In this document: piece by piece, positions 31,425-40,940 of the stretch
How the letters are laid out: each line of letters begins with the position of its first letter
How positions within the stretch are numbered: position 1 is the first letter of the stretch
Assembly: GCA_965246855.1 (NCBI GenBank)
Contig: CBDFFP010000002.1
Span: forward strand, 434,001-498,000
Origin: UBA1952 sp965246855
GTDB lineage: Bacteria > Bacteroidota > Bacteroidia > Chitinophagales > Chitinophagaceae
Reading direction: 5' to 3'
Length of the DNA stretch: 64,000 nucleotides
Translations under genes and position numbers: made by a program
The notes under the pieces: generated by a model
Seen by the model: only the letters and a program-made list of their open reading frames with translations
Told to the model about the DNA's origin: nothing
Database searches by the model: none

Positions 31425-33659
31425 CTATTTGCGCATGACCTTCAACTGTACTTCGCCTATTGAAGTGTGCAGTCCTACAAAATACAACCCCGCAGGAAGT
31501 CCGCTCCAATCTACCGGCATTGTGTTTTGCCCGGCAGAAAGATTCCAGCGGGCCTGCCGCAATGTTTTACCGGAAGCGTCCGTCAGTGTAATCTGTGCAA
31601 CGTCCGTTTTGGGACTGTGATATTCCAATGTTGCCACGTCTTCTGTTGGGTTTGGATAAATCAGCACCGGAAGAGCGGCGGGATTTTTCACCACTTCTGA
31701 TACACCCAGTGTCGCCAGTGTTCTTTGCAGCGCGCCGTAAGCGTTCACCTTCCCTGCTCCCCACTTAGGCGAGCCGCCGGGCGGAATAATGCCCGTTCCG
31801 GAATCGGTGATAGCGGTTTCCTGCAAAAGCTCTTTCATCCGGTAAGGATTGAGGGAAGAATCAGCTTCTAGCAGCAGTGCGGCAATACCGGCCACAGCAG
31901 GCGACGACATAGACGTACCCATCAGTGCGCCATAGCGGTAGGTGTGTCCATTGGGTGCCATCCATTCTGTAACCACGCTTCCCCGCTCAGGCCCGCCCGC
32001 CATAAAGCCACTGTCAAAGCTGCTGAGTGAAGATGTTACCATCAGTCCAGGCCCGGCAATATCGGGCTTCATCCGGCCATCTGCCGCAGGGCCCGAACTG
32101 GAAAAAGGTGCAAGGCTGCCATAACTTACATTGTAACCAGAACTGCCCGTACCGCCAGCAAGATTGGTGTAAACAGGCTTGGAGGCATAGGCCGCCACCG
32201 CAAGCGCGCTACGGGTTGTTACCATATCGCTCACGGTCATCATGCTGTCACCGGCAACAGCGCCATTTGGCCCGGCACTGAAAGCCCCGTAATAGCCACT
32301 GGATTTATAAACATAACCGGCCCAGACATTGACCGTTCCACTGTTGCCTTTAACGGAAATCATCAGGCGGGAAGGCGTCAGGGAACGCAGGTCAAGCAGG
32401 ATGCGCGGCTTATTGTTGAAAGCAGCCACGGTAGCAGAGATATAGCCGTCTAAAGTGTCAGTTGCGCCCCGGTGCAGATAGACAGGTTGGGCAGTTGTTC
32501 CAAGCGAAATCCAGCCCGTGCTGTCCTTGATGGTTCTGCCATCGTAAAGCGAAAGTTGCACGCTGATGTTCTGCCCTGTTTCGCCCCAGATGTCTATCCA
32601 GCTTTTCTTTCCAACCGGCGTTACCGGAAAATCGAACAAGGTGTTCAGCATTGTGTCGGCGGGCGTAAAGGTTTTATTGTGGTGGATTTTATTTCGGCCA
32701 TTGTTGCCGCCGCTGAGGACAAAAATTTTCCCCGGCCCGGTAAGTCCATCACAAGCCTGGCTAAAGAGCGATTGGCCATCGTGCGGCCCAACCGGGCAGC
32801 CCCAGCTAAGATTCACTACTGAGGGTTTCTGAACGGATGCAGCATAGGAGTACACGTAGTTCATCCCGTCAATAATGTCGCTCATGCCCGTGCTTGTCCA
32901 GGCGTTTTGAGCAGGCGTAATGCCTACCAAAACCATGTCGGAGGCGAAAGCCATGCCCCGGTATTTCCGGTTAGTAGAGTCCCCTGCACCTGCGCCCGAA
33001 CCGGCAGCGATGCCCGCCACGTGCATTCCGTGTGTGTTGTCAGCATTGTCCGTTCCGGCGGTTTTCATCAGCGCCGTGTCCGTGATTTCGCGGCCATAGG
33101 TAAAACCCGTGGGTGGCGTACCACTCGTAGATTTCTGCTCCCAAACACGCTTAACCCGATACGCACTATAAGCCGTATCGTAGAACGCCGGGTGGTTGTA
33201 TTCAAAACCCACATCCAACACACCGACCACTACGCCTTTTCCGGAGTAACGCTTCGGCAACCCAATGCCAGCATGAACACTGTCCACGCGCGTTGTGCGT
33301 CGGGCAGAGTCCATAGAAAGCGCAAGCGGCACGTCCAGTTCAATGTACTGCACGCCGGGTAAATTGCGGCAAAGCTGTTGGAAATTGGCCGCCGGAAATT
33401 CCACCGTCCACACCTTTCCAGCCTGCGTGTTTATGCGGATGCCGCGTTGTTGCAGCGTTGCGGGTTTCACCGTGCCATCGGTCAGAATCATTGCAGGCAA
33501 ATAGAAAGATCCGCTGCCGTCCTGCCGGTAGCTATAGCCTTCAACAGGATGCATTTTGCCTTCGGCTTTGCGTAAAAAAATCTCGGACTGCGGGGAAAGC
33601 TGCTGCGCCTGCGTGCCCAGCGCACTCAACAACAGGAGCGGGGTAAAAAGTTTTTTCAT
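31425..33659 (-). CDS. secreted S8 subtilisin-like serine protease with type IX sorting domain
   Basis: A 744-residue exported protease. Signal peptide: MKKLFTPLLLLSALGTQAQQ. The catalytic triad is visible: Asp149 in VVGVLDVGFEYNHPAF, His210 in NADNTHGMHVAGIAAG and Ser583 in GTSMSSPAVAG. The region between them carries a long insertion (about 340-540), as in other Bacteroidota subtilases. The last about 80 residues (PVLIYPNPTEDVATLEYH to LPAGLYFVGL) form a Por-type C-terminal domain, which routes proteins through the type IX secretion system to the surface or outside. No prodomain cleavage site was assigned. Confidence 0.93.
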   Translation of the reverse strand: MKKLFTPLLLLSALGTQAQQLSPQSEIFLRKAEGKMHPVEGYSYRQDGSGSFYLPAMILTDGTVKPATLQQRGIRINTQAGKVWTVEFPAANFQQLCRNLPGVQYIELDVPLALSMDSARRTTRVDSVHAGIGLPKRYSGKGVVVGVLDVGFEYNHPAFYDTAYSAYRVKRVWEQKSTSGTPPTGFTYGREITDTALMKTAGTDNADNTHGMHVAGIAAGSGAGAGDSTNRKYRGMAFASDMVLVGITPAQNAWTSTGMSDIIDGMNYVYSYAASVQKPSVVNLSWGCPVGPHDGQSLFSQACDGLTGPGKIFVLSGGNNGRNKIHHNKTFTPADTMLNTLFDFPVTPVGKKSWIDIWGETGQNISVQLSLYDGRTIKDSTGWISLGTTAQPVYLHRGATDTLDGYISATVAAFNNKPRILLDLRSLTPSRLMISVKGNSGTVNVWAGYVYKSSGYYGAFSAGPNGAVAGDSMMTVSDMVTTRSALAVAAYASKPVYTNLAGGTGSSGYNVSYGSLAPFSSSGPAADGRMKPDIAGPGLMVTSSLSSFDSGFMAGGPERGSVVTEWMAPNGHTYRYGALMGTSMSSPAVAGIAALLLEADSSLNPYRMKELLQETAITDSGTGIIPPGGSPKWGAGKVNAYGALQRTLATLGVSEVVKNPAALPVLIYPNPTEDVATLEYHSPKTDVAQITLTDASGKTLRQARWNLSAGQNTMPVDWSGLPAGLYFVGLHTSIGEVQLKVMRK

Positions 33660-33747
33660 GGTCTCTGTTAATGCGGAAAATTACGGCTTTTCCGGGGCGT
33701 TTGGAGAAGGGAAACCCGCAACGGTTTAACGCAGTAATTTTTCTCTC

Positions 33748-33838
33748 GTAGGGGCACGGAGACGCGGAGGGTTCCTACGCATAGAATCCCCCGCTAGCTG
33801 CGAGGCTCCTACAATCCACTATTATTCATTGTTCATTG
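33748..33838. repeat. short dispersed repeats overlapping the end of mazG
   Basis: A GTAGGGGCACGGAGACGCGG...GCTCCTAC palindrome-like stretch is followed by ATTATTCATTGTTCATTG. The second part supplies the last codons and the TGA of mazG (AGC AAT GAA CAA TGA). Similar AATGAACAATGA repeats lie at 43867-43899, 45230-45248 and 57783-57814. Confidence 0.6.
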
Positions 33839-34593
33839 CTTTTCGCTTCATTCCAATATGCATCCAGCACCGCCAGCGGCGTTCCCGGCATCGGATTTCC
33901 GTTGGCGCGCGCCAGTTCTTCTACTTTTTCAAAGCGCTTTTTAAATTTCCGGTTGGTGCGCTCCAGCGCCGCTTCCGGGTCAAGGCCGAGAAAACGAGCA
34001 TAGTTCACCACCGAGAAAAGCAGGTCGCCCAGTTCGTCCTGCATCGCGTCTTTGTCGCCGGAAATAACGGCTTCGTCCAGCTCCGAAAGTTCTTCCGAAA
34101 GCTTTTCCCGCACGTCTTCTTTCCGTTCCCAATCAAAGCCTGCCTGCCGTGCTTTTTCTTGTAAGCGCGCTGCTTTGGGCAAAGCCGGAAACGCTTCGGG
34201 AACGCCTGCCAAAATGCTCTTTTTCCCTTCCTTCAATTTCAACGCTTCCCAGTTGCGCTTCACGTCTTCATCGTCCTTTACCTGAACGCTGCCGTAGATG
34301 TGCGGATGGCGCATCACCAGCTTGTTGCACACGCGGGCAATCACATCTTCCACAGAAAATTTCCCCTGCTCGTTTGCTATCAAGGCGTAGAAAAGCAGGT
34401 GGAGCAGAATGTCGCCCGCTTCCTCGCAAATGCCGTCCCAGTCTTCGCGGTCAATGGCATCGGCCAGCTCATAGGTTTCCTCAATCGTCAGCGGGCGCAG
34501 GCTGTGTATGGTCTGCTTCCTGTCCCAAGGACACTGCGTCCGCAGGTCGGCAAGAATGATTTGCAGGCGCTCAAAAGAAGTGGCGTAAGACAT
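33826..34593 (-). CDS. mazG: nucleoside triphosphate pyrophosphohydrolase MazG
   Basis: A 255-residue house-cleaning enzyme that hydrolyses nucleoside triphosphates to monophosphates and lowers the level of abnormal nucleotides and ppGpp. The first all-alpha domain has LRTQCPWDRKQTIHSLRPLT and the metal-binding EETYELADAIDREDWDGICE with EEAGDILLHLLFYA. The second, less conserved domain has EEEL-type sequence (EKLSEELSELDEAVISGDKD, then ELGDLLFSVVNYARFLGLDP). The C-terminal SNEQ and the stop codon come from a dispersed repeat. Confidence 0.94.
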   Translation of the reverse strand: MSYATSFERLQIILADLRTQCPWDRKQTIHSLRPLTIEETYELADAIDREDWDGICEEAGDILLHLLFYALIANEQGKFSVEDVIARVCNKLVMRHPHIYGSVQVKDDEDVKRNWEALKLKEGKKSILAGVPEAFPALPKAARLQEKARQAGFDWERKEDVREKLSEELSELDEAVISGDKDAMQDELGDLLFSVVNYARFLGLDPEAALERTNRKFKKRFEKVEELARANGNPMPGTPLAVLDAYWNEAKSNEQ

Positions 34594-34616
34594 AGCGGCG
34601 AAGGTAGCTTCTTCTG

Positions 34617-34910
34617 CTATCCCGCTTCCTTTTGCCAGACGTCGGCGTAGCGCGCGTCCTTCTCAAAGAGGTGCGCTGCAAAAGGGCACTGCGGGATGAT
34701 TTTAAAGCCGTTTTCGCGGGCATAATCCACTACTTTATTCACCAGCTTTTGACCCAGATGTCGCCCCTGAAAAGCATCTTCTACGCGGGTATGGTCCAGC
34801 ACAAGCATCTTTTCTCCTTGTTGAAAATAAGAGACTTCACCAGCGTTTTGTGTGTCCTCCTGCGCCCGGAAAAAGCTGCGCTCGCCGTCTTGATTGTGTT
34901 GGAAAATCAT
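34617..34910 (-). CDS. GNAT family N-acetyltransferase, small (YidJ-like)
   Basis: A 97-residue protein of the short GNAT class. The acetyl-CoA binding turn is in EDAFQGRHLGQKLVNKVVDY (Q/R-x-x-G-x-G/A-like). The core is flanked by VSYFQQGEKMLVLDHTRV and by KIIPQCPFAAHLFEKDARYA, with a Trp near the end (DVWQK). These match the 'GCN5-related, COG2388-like' short proteins of about 95 residues. The acceptor is unknown. It sits just upstream of mazG and could be co-transcribed with it. Confidence 0.82.
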   Translation of the reverse strand: MIFQHNQDGERSFFRAQEDTQNAGEVSYFQQGEKMLVLDHTRVEDAFQGRHLGQKLVNKVVDYARENGFKIIPQCPFAAHLFEKDARYADVWQKEAG

Positions 34911-35012
34911 GGGGAAATTTAAGAGACGTTTTTAGGTAGAATAAGGATAGGTTTTCCCAAAAGAAAACGTCATTACCGGGTAGGGACGCACTACTTTGAA
35001 GGAACGCAGAAA

Positions 35013-35573
35013 TCAGTTCAGATCGTCCAGCATTTGCTCGGTTTTATCCAGGCGCATTTTCAAAGTCTGCTCTTTTGCTTTCGCCCAAGCTTTCAGTTTT
35101 TCGTCGGTGCTCTTTTGAGCCGTCGCCCGAACGGTTTCCAGACTGTTTTTCAGAAAAAAAACCATCCGTCCCAAGTAAGCAGTATCCAATGCCGCGCCCT
35201 TTGTGTCCATCATCGTGCGCATGGCGTTCATGTCCGTTTCAGGCAGCCCGCCGGGCACCACAAGGCCTTTTTCTGTGGCCATCCGCGCCAGCGAATCGTC
35301 AGTACGAAAATGCTCGTCCATGAGTTGCTGCGCAAAAGCCCGTACTTCCGGACGACTGGCGTTAATACGTGCGTAGTCGCTTGCCTTTCCAATGAACATG
35401 CCCATAACCAGCACCTTGTCCACAAATTTTGCGTCTGCGCCGCTGCTGTCGCCCTGCGCATATACCGTTGTGATTTCCGGGTCTTCTTTGCCCGTATCTG
35501 AAGAGCCTGATTTACAGCTATTAAGAGAGAAAAGCAAAGCGACAGAAAGCGCTGGAAGAAGCAGTTTTTTCAT
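35013..35573 (-). CDS. DUF4142 family lipoprotein
   Basis: A 186-residue protein with a lipoprotein signal (MKKLLLPALSVALLFSLNSC; Cys20) and a Ser/Gly/Asp-rich linker. An all-helical ferritin-like DUF4142 domain follows (ADAKFVDKVLVMGMFIGKAS, RPEVRAFAQQLMDEHFRTDD, NSLETVRATAQKSTDEKLKA). The family is widespread in Bacteroidota and often induced by stress, but its biochemical role is not established. It is probably an inner-membrane or outer-membrane inner-leaflet protein. Confidence 0.85.
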   Translation of the reverse strand: MKKLLLPALSVALLFSLNSCKSGSSDTGKEDPEITTVYAQGDSSGADAKFVDKVLVMGMFIGKASDYARINASRPEVRAFAQQLMDEHFRTDDSLARMATEKGLVVPGGLPETDMNAMRTMMDTKGAALDTAYLGRMVFFLKNSLETVRATAQKSTDEKLKAWAKAKEQTLKMRLDKTEQMLDDLN

Positions 35574-35594
35574 AGAGAGAAGGCGGCGGCGCGT

Positions 35595-36590
35595 TTAGAA
35601 CAGACTCGTTTGCACCGCAACCGGCTCTAAGGTAAAGGACGGCGCTTTTTCTTCCGCCAAAACGCCATACTGGACGGCATCAGCGAAAGGATTAAACAGC
35701 GGATGCGCCAGTTGTGAATCAGGAATATTTTTCCCCAAAACGGCGTTTATACGGGCAATCGTGTAGCGCGACATCTCCGGCGCTGACAGTCCGCAGTGGG
35801 TAATGAAATGTGCTTCTTCCAACCCATCTTTCTCCCAACTTTTCAGGCGCAGCATCCAGTCTTCAATGCGCTCGTAAGTACTCTTCACGCGACTTTTGCC
35901 CACAAACCGAATCAGCACTTTCGGAATGGTGAGTTGCATATGGCAAGCGTCGCGGCGGCCCGGCGTATCGGTAATCACCGCGCCAATGCCTAGGTCGCGG
36001 AGCGCTTCTGTCCACACGTTCAGAACCGGCTCTTTGAACCAGTCGGGATGACGGAATTCCACAAAGTAGGTGTGGTTGCGCGGCAACGTACCGAGGTAGC
36101 GATACAGGTTCTCCTGAGCTATCCGCGTAGGCGCAAAAGCCTCTCCCGTTTGCAGGAACATTGGCCCCAGATGCTGACCAAAAGCTTCTACGCTTTGCAG
36201 GAACAAAGTAGTGTCGCGCGCGACGTTGATAAAGTGACTGTGGTGGGAAATCTGCTGGGGGAATTTGGGCAGAAAAAGGAAGTCGTCGTGTACTGCTTTC
36301 TCGCCCCATTTTTTAATGGTCGCGGGCGGATAAATGCGGTAGTGCGTGCCGTTGAATTCTATGCAGTGATACCGCTCCATGTAGGCCGTCATCACGTCGG
36401 CTTCGCGGGTGCGTGCGGAGTACAAACGGCCCTTCCATTCCTTCACGTTCCACTCCGCCAAACCGACCTGAATTTTCAACGGCTGCGCGGATTGCGCACG
36501 GCGCAGAAGCATCTTGTTTGCTGCCGGTTCGGCAGGCAGCAGGAAGGATTTTCCCGCCAGTTCATCGGGTTCTAACCAGCCAAAGTTCAT
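35595..36590 (-). CDS. DUF72 domain-containing protein
   Basis: A 331-residue soluble protein. The DUF72 TIM-barrel-like domain is evident from KIQVGLAEWNVKEWKGRLY, the YHCIEFNGTHYRIYPPATIK segment, FLFLPKFPQQISHHSHF, FVEFRHPDWFKEPV and AVITDTPGRRDACHMQL. DUF72 enzymes are of unknown reaction. The start at MNFGWLEPDELAG (36590) matches the family; a long upstream extension is only an open frame. It lies 21 bases upstream of the DUF4142 lipoprotein gene on the same strand. Confidence 0.85.
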   Translation of the reverse strand: MNFGWLEPDELAGKSFLLPAEPAANKMLLRRAQSAQPLKIQVGLAEWNVKEWKGRLYSARTREADVMTAYMERYHCIEFNGTHYRIYPPATIKKWGEKAVHDDFLFLPKFPQQISHHSHFINVARDTTLFLQSVEAFGQHLGPMFLQTGEAFAPTRIAQENLYRYLGTLPRNHTYFVEFRHPDWFKEPVLNVWTEALRDLGIGAVITDTPGRRDACHMQLTIPKVLIRFVGKSRVKSTYERIEDWMLRLKSWEKDGLEEAHFITHCGLSAPEMSRYTIARINAVLGKNIPDSQLAHPLFNPFADAVQYGVLAEEKAPSFTLEPVAVQTSLF

Positions 36591-36647
36591 AGTCTCTAAA
36601 GAACAAAAAACAGCGGTTTTCGTTGGGAGAATCGGGTGTTTTTTTGG

Positions 36648-36699
36648 AGACGAAAGACAAAAGAAAGTTGTGTAGGAACGCGCCAAGAGGCGCGTTCTC
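36648..36699. repeat. composite AGAC-rich + GCGCC hairpin dispersed repeat, copy 2
   Basis: AGACGAAAGACAAAAG is followed by GTAGGAACGCGCCAAGAGGC with the complementary GCGCGTTC. It has the same composite form as at 16867, 40857 and 57704. Confidence 0.7.
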
Positions 36700-36823
36700 A
36701 TCATGCTGAAACGGCGAAAAACACCTGCAAAGCTTTCCTACGGAACGCGGATGAGAGACCATAAATCTTTCTATCCACATTTCGTCCCTACGGGAGTTAG
36801 AAGACCCCATTTGCAGCCTTGCG

Positions 36824-37180
36824 CTAAAGCTTGAAATGCGGATTGCAAATCAGCCCGATAAGATTCCCGAAAGGGTCTTTCACTGTTGCCACCGTGATGT
36901 CTCCGCCCACGTTTTGCGGCGGGTTGTGGCCTGTTGCGCCCAACGCCAATAAGCGTTTATACTCCTTCTCTATGTCCTCAACGCCCCAATACGTCTCTAC
37001 ATTTTCCGCGTTCGCTCCGCCGCCTTCTTCCGGTTGCAAGCCTAATTCATAGCCTGCAATATTGAATCCCACGTAAAATGGCTCATTAAAATAAGGCTCT
37101 GTCCGGAATGCCTGCGCATACCAAATCTTCGCCTGCTCTAAATCCGGAACCTTGTAAATAACGGTACGTAATCCCAGCAT
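36824..37180 (-). CDS. VOC family (glyoxalase/dioxygenase-like) protein
   Basis: A 118-residue protein with the paired beta-alpha-beta-beta-beta modules of the vicinal oxygen chelate superfamily: MLGLRTVIYKVPDLEQAKIW, GFNIAGYELGLQPEEGGG, WGVEDIEKEYKRLLALGATG, and VATVKDPFGNLIGLICNPHF with the end-of-domain D-P-x-G-N. Short members of this family can be lyases, dioxygenases or resistance proteins, and the reaction here is unknown. It lies alone between two short gaps. Confidence 0.88.
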   Translation of the reverse strand: MLGLRTVIYKVPDLEQAKIWYAQAFRTEPYFNEPFYVGFNIAGYELGLQPEEGGGANAENVETYWGVEDIEKEYKRLLALGATGHNPPQNVGGDITVATVKDPFGNLIGLICNPHFKL

Positions 37181-37293
37181 GGTTGTGTGATTTTTTGGAA
37201 GGAGTGCGATGGTGGTTGAAATAATGCAGAACACGCCTTTCGGCGCATTCTTACAATATCCCCTTTTGTCTATCGTCTTTTATCTAGCCAGCC

Positions 37294-38040
37294 TCAAAGA
37301 TTCATCCCCCCATCCACACTCAAAATCTGCCCCGTGATGTACGTGCTCATATCTGAGGCCAGAAAAAGCGCGGCGTTGGCGATGTCCTCTGTTTTGCCGA
37401 AGCGGCCCAGTGGAATTTTCTCTGTCCATTTTTCTGCGCCGCCGTCTTTGAGGTAGTGCGTCATATCCGTCTCTACAAAGCCCGGCGCAATCACGTTGCA
37501 GCGAATGCCGCGCGAGCCGATTTCTGCCGCAATGCTTTTGGTAAAGCCGATGATTCCCGCTTTAGATGCCGCGTAGGCTGACTGGCCGGCGTTGCCTTTA
37601 AGGCCTACGATGGAACTCATGTTGATGATAGATCCAGCGCGCGCTTTCATCATCGGGCGGATAACTTGCTTGGTGAGGTTAAACACTGATTTTAGATTGG
37701 CGGCCATTACCTCATCCCACTGTTCTTGCGAAAGACGCAAGAGCAAATTGTCCCGCGAAATGCCCGCGTTGTTCACGCAGATGTCAATCGTGCCAAAGTC
37801 GGCCAGCACTTCATTGGCCAGCTTTTCGGCGGCGCCAAAATCACCCGCGTCGCTTTTGTAGGCTTTCGCTTTCACGCCGTTCTCCGACAGCTTTTGTGCA
37901 AGCGCGTTTGCCTTTTCTTCGGAAGAGACGTAGGTAAAGGCCACGTGTGCACCGTGTTCGGCAAAAAGCGTTGCAATGGCTTCGCCGATGCCACGCGAGC
38001 CGCCGGTGATAAGGGCTGTTTTTCCGGAAAGCATTTTCAT
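37294..38040 (-). CDS. fabG: 3-oxoacyl-ACP reductase
   Basis: A 248-residue short-chain dehydrogenase/reductase of type II fatty-acid synthesis. The NADP-binding motif is TALITGGSRGIGEAIA (TGGxxxGxG), with NNAG in CVNNAGISRDNLL and the catalytic Ser-Tyr-Lys in SSIVGLKGNAGQSAYAASKA. The C-terminal IANAALFLASDMSTYITGQI and DGGMNL are FabG-like. The start at MKMLSGKTALITG is the family norm; a further upstream ATG would add a non-conserved leader. It is divergent from rho, separated by a 254-base leader. Confidence 0.92.
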   Translation of the reverse strand: MKMLSGKTALITGGSRGIGEAIATLFAEHGAHVAFTYVSSEEKANALAQKLSENGVKAKAYKSDAGDFGAAEKLANEVLADFGTIDICVNNAGISRDNLLLRLSQEQWDEVMAANLKSVFNLTKQVIRPMMKARAGSIINMSSIVGLKGNAGQSAYAASKAGIIGFTKSIAAEIGSRGIRCNVIAPGFVETDMTHYLKDGGAEKWTEKIPLGRFGKTEDIANAALFLASDMSTYITGQILSVDGGMNL

Positions 38041-38294
38041 TGGGCTAAGATAGCGCGGCACAATTTTTTCATTCCCGAAAATGTTTCCGTCGTAACATTG
38101 CCCTCTATTTATCTGTGGCCGTGGGCCTTTTGGAAGCGAGTCGCTTCACCCTGATTATTTCCCCTTTCCTTTTTTAGAAGTACCGCTTGTCTCTATTTTA
38201 AGGAGAAAAGACGCCGTTCTTTTTTCCGTTAGGAACCTTAACAGGGGTTCCCTGAAACTTCCTTTTTTATTCCTTTTTCCGACGTCATTTTTTC

Positions 38295-40853
38295 ATGCCG
38301 TACGATTATTCCAAGCTCAGCGCGATGACGCCTGAGTCGCTGGCTTCCACAGCCCGCGAAATGGGCATTTCCGATGTTGAAGCCCTAGAAAAACAAACCC
38401 TTATTTACAAAATTCTGGACCAGCAGGCCCTGCGCCCTGCACCCAAAACCGTTGCGCCCAAAGCGCCGGAACCCCAAGCCCGTCAAATGCCCGAAAACCC
38501 TGCGGAAAACGCCGCACCCGAAGAAGAAGCCGCACCGATAAAAAAGCGCCGGGGACGGCCTGCTAAAGCCAAAACGGATGCGCCGGAAACCCCTGCTCCG
38601 GTCGTAGAAGTGCCGCCTGCAATGGAAGCCGCTATTCCGTCACCATCGCCCGACGGGCCGGTAGTGATCACGGATGATGCCGCAGAAGCCGGGCCGATTA
38701 AAAAACGCCGGGGACGCGCGCCGAAAGCGAAAGGAACGGAAGCGGCAATCCCGGAAATTGTATCTCCAGCAGAGACAAAAACCGAAGCGCAACCTGCCTC
38801 TGCAAAGCCCGAAGAAGCACCGCTTCCGAAAGCGCAAGGAGTAGATGCTGCTGTTGCCGCCGACTGGGCTGCTGTGTCGCGCGAGCAGGAAAAAGGGAAC
38901 ATGCAGCATGCCGATAAAGCCGCTGACAACGTACCGGCTGCCGCAGCAGAAACGCCGGTTTCCACGCCTGTTCCCACACCAGAAACGCCCGCCGTTCCAG
39001 CGCCCGAAAACCGGGAGCGCGCGCCGCGCGACATGCCGGAACAACGTGGCCCGCGTCCGCAACAGCAACAACAGCCGCGTGACCAACAACGTCCACGGGA
39101 AAACGGTGACCAACGCCGCCCGGAGAACAATCCGACACCGCAACAACAGCAAGCCCGCGAACAACGTCCGCAGGACGGACAACAACCACGCGAACAGCGT
39201 CCGCAGGAAGGACAGCAGCAACCGCGTGAACCGCGTCCGCAGGACCCGCAACAACAACGCCCACAACAGCAACAGCAGCAACGTCCGCCGCAACAAACGC
39301 CGCCCACGCGCGAAAACGGCTTTCCCCGCGAAGGAGTGCCGAACCCGCAAACCGGACAAAGAGAGTTCCCACCGCGCCCCGATAACCGGCAGCCGCGCGA
39401 AGGACAACAATATCCGCAACAACAACGCGAAGGCTTTGTTCCCCGCGAACAACGGCAACAAGAGCAGCGCCCGCAAGACGGTCAGCGTCCGCAACAACAG
39501 CAAGGCGGTGAGCCGCGTCCACCACAACAGCAGGGCACAGGGCCGCAACGCGAGTTTATTCCCCGCGAACAGCGCCAACAGCAACAAGGTGCTGCTCCTG
39601 CAACGCCCGGAGGCAATCCGCAACAGCCCACATCACCTGCCACGCCGCAAAACGCGCCGCAGCGTGAAGGTTTTGTTCCCCGCGAACAACGCCCGCCGCC
39701 GCAGCAGCGCCCGCCACAACCGCCGCCGGTAGAATTTGACGGTATCGTGAACGCCGAAGGGGTGGTGGAAATCATGCCCGACGGCTACGGTTTTTTGCGG
39801 TCTTCCGACTACAACTACCTCTCCTCACCCGACGATGTTTTCTTGGAGCCGCGCCAGATAAAAGCACTTGGTTTAAAGGCCGGTGATACCGTTGTGGGCC
39901 AATGCCGTCCGCCGCGCGAGGGCGAAAAATATTTCACGCTCACGAAGCTGGACACGATTAACGGCAAAAAACCGGAAGAGCTACGTGACCGCGTTCCATT
40001 TGAATATCTCACGCCACTGAATCCGTACGAGAAATTAGACCTGAGCAGCGGCATGAGCTCGTCCTACAGCACGCGCATCATGGACTTGTTTACGCCGCTC
40101 GGCAAAGGACAGCGCGGCCTGATTGTGGCTCAGCCCAAAACGGGCAAAACAATGCTTCTGAAAGAAGTGGCCAACGCCATTGCGCGCAACCACCCGGAGG
40201 TGTATCTGATGGTGGTTCTGATAGACGAGCGCCCCGAAGAAGTAACGGACATGCAGCGTTCGGTGCGCGCGGAAGTGATTGCCTCCACTTTTGACGAGCC
40301 GGCAGACAAACACGTAAAAGTCTCTACCATGGCCCTTGCGAAAGCCAAGCGGCTGGCCGAAGTGGGCCACGATGTGGTGATTCTTCTGGACTCCATTACC
40401 CGCCTTGCACGCGCCCACAACACGGTTGCGCCCGGAAGCGGAAAAGTGCTTTCCGGCGGTGTGGAAGCGACTGCGATGCAAAAGCCGAAACAGTTTTTTG
40501 GCGCAGCCCGCAAAATTGAAAACGGCGGCTCACTCACCATTCTGGCAACGGCCCTGATAGACACCGGCTCGCGGATGGACGAGGTGATTTTTGAGGAATT
40601 TAAAGGCACCGGAAATATGGAGCTCGCCTTGGACCGCAAGCTGGCCAACCGCCGCATTTTCCCGGCCATTGACCTGATTGGCTCTTCTACCCGCCGCGAT
40701 GATTTGCTGCTGAACGAAGCGGTGCAGAATAAGATGTGGATCCTGCGCAAACACATTGCCGACATGAACCCCGACGAGGCAATGAACTTCCTTCTGCAAC
40801 AAATGAAAGGCACGCGCACCAACGAGGAGTTTCTGGTAACGATGAACCGGTAA
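38295..40853 (+). CDS. rho: transcription termination factor Rho with long disordered N-terminal insert
   Basis: An 852-residue Rho, about twice the usual length. Residues about 1-50 form a small helical N-terminal unit (SKLSAMTPESLASTAREMGI). Residues about 50-470 are disordered and first Pro/Ala/Lys-rich, with two copies of IKKRRGR. They then become dominated by Gln, Arg and Pro in repeats such as REQRPQDGQQPREQRPQ and FVPREQR. From about 480 follow the RNA-binding cold-shock-like domain (EIMPDGYGFLRS) and the RecA-like motor (Walker A QPKTGKT at 613-619; VILLDSITRLARAHNT). The 254-base upstream leader contains no other gene. Confidence 0.95.
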   Translation: MPYDYSKLSAMTPESLASTAREMGISDVEALEKQTLIYKILDQQALRPAPKTVAPKAPEPQARQMPENPAENAAPEEEAAPIKKRRGRPAKAKTDAPETPAPVVEVPPAMEAAIPSPSPDGPVVITDDAAEAGPIKKRRGRAPKAKGTEAAIPEIVSPAETKTEAQPASAKPEEAPLPKAQGVDAAVAADWAAVSREQEKGNMQHADKAADNVPAAAAETPVSTPVPTPETPAVPAPENRERAPRDMPEQRGPRPQQQQQPRDQQRPRENGDQRRPENNPTPQQQQAREQRPQDGQQPREQRPQEGQQQPREPRPQDPQQQRPQQQQQQRPPQQTPPTRENGFPREGVPNPQTGQREFPPRPDNRQPREGQQYPQQQREGFVPREQRQQEQRPQDGQRPQQQQGGEPRPPQQQGTGPQREFIPREQRQQQQGAAPATPGGNPQQPTSPATPQNAPQREGFVPREQRPPPQQRPPQPPPVEFDGIVNAEGVVEIMPDGYGFLRSSDYNYLSSPDDVFLEPRQIKALGLKAGDTVVGQCRPPREGEKYFTLTKLDTINGKKPEELRDRVPFEYLTPLNPYEKLDLSSGMSSSYSTRIMDLFTPLGKGQRGLIVAQPKTGKTMLLKEVANAIARNHPEVYLMVVLIDERPEEVTDMQRSVRAEVIASTFDEPADKHVKVSTMALAKAKRLAEVGHDVVILLDSITRLARAHNTVAPGSGKVLSGGVEATAMQKPKQFFGAARKIENGGSLTILATALIDTGSRMDEVIFEEFKGTGNMELALDRKLANRRIFPAIDLIGSSTRRDDLLLNEAVQNKMWILRKHIADMNPDEAMNFLLQQMKGTRTNEEFLVTMNR

Positions 40854-40856
40854 GAG

Positions 40857-40940
40857 AGACAAAAGACGATAGATAAAAGACAAAAGCGGATTTTGTAGAA
40901 ATGCGGTGTAGAAAAGCGCCAGGAGGCGCGTTTTCTTTTA
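40857..40940 (+). terminator. composite repeat acting as rho terminator, repeat copy 3
   Basis: AGACAAAAGACGATAG-type sequence (from 40857) leads to a hairpin AAAAGCGCC/GGCGCG followed by TTTTCTTTT. It is both a copy of the dispersed element and a plausible terminator directly after rho. A further small hairpin element (GTAGGAACCCGCC...GGGGCGCAC) follows at about 40956-40984. Confidence 0.65.

Noticed and set aside
38483..39732. Several long antisense frames across rho
   Set aside because: They come from the repetitive Gln/Arg/Pro codons of the rho insert read in other frames.
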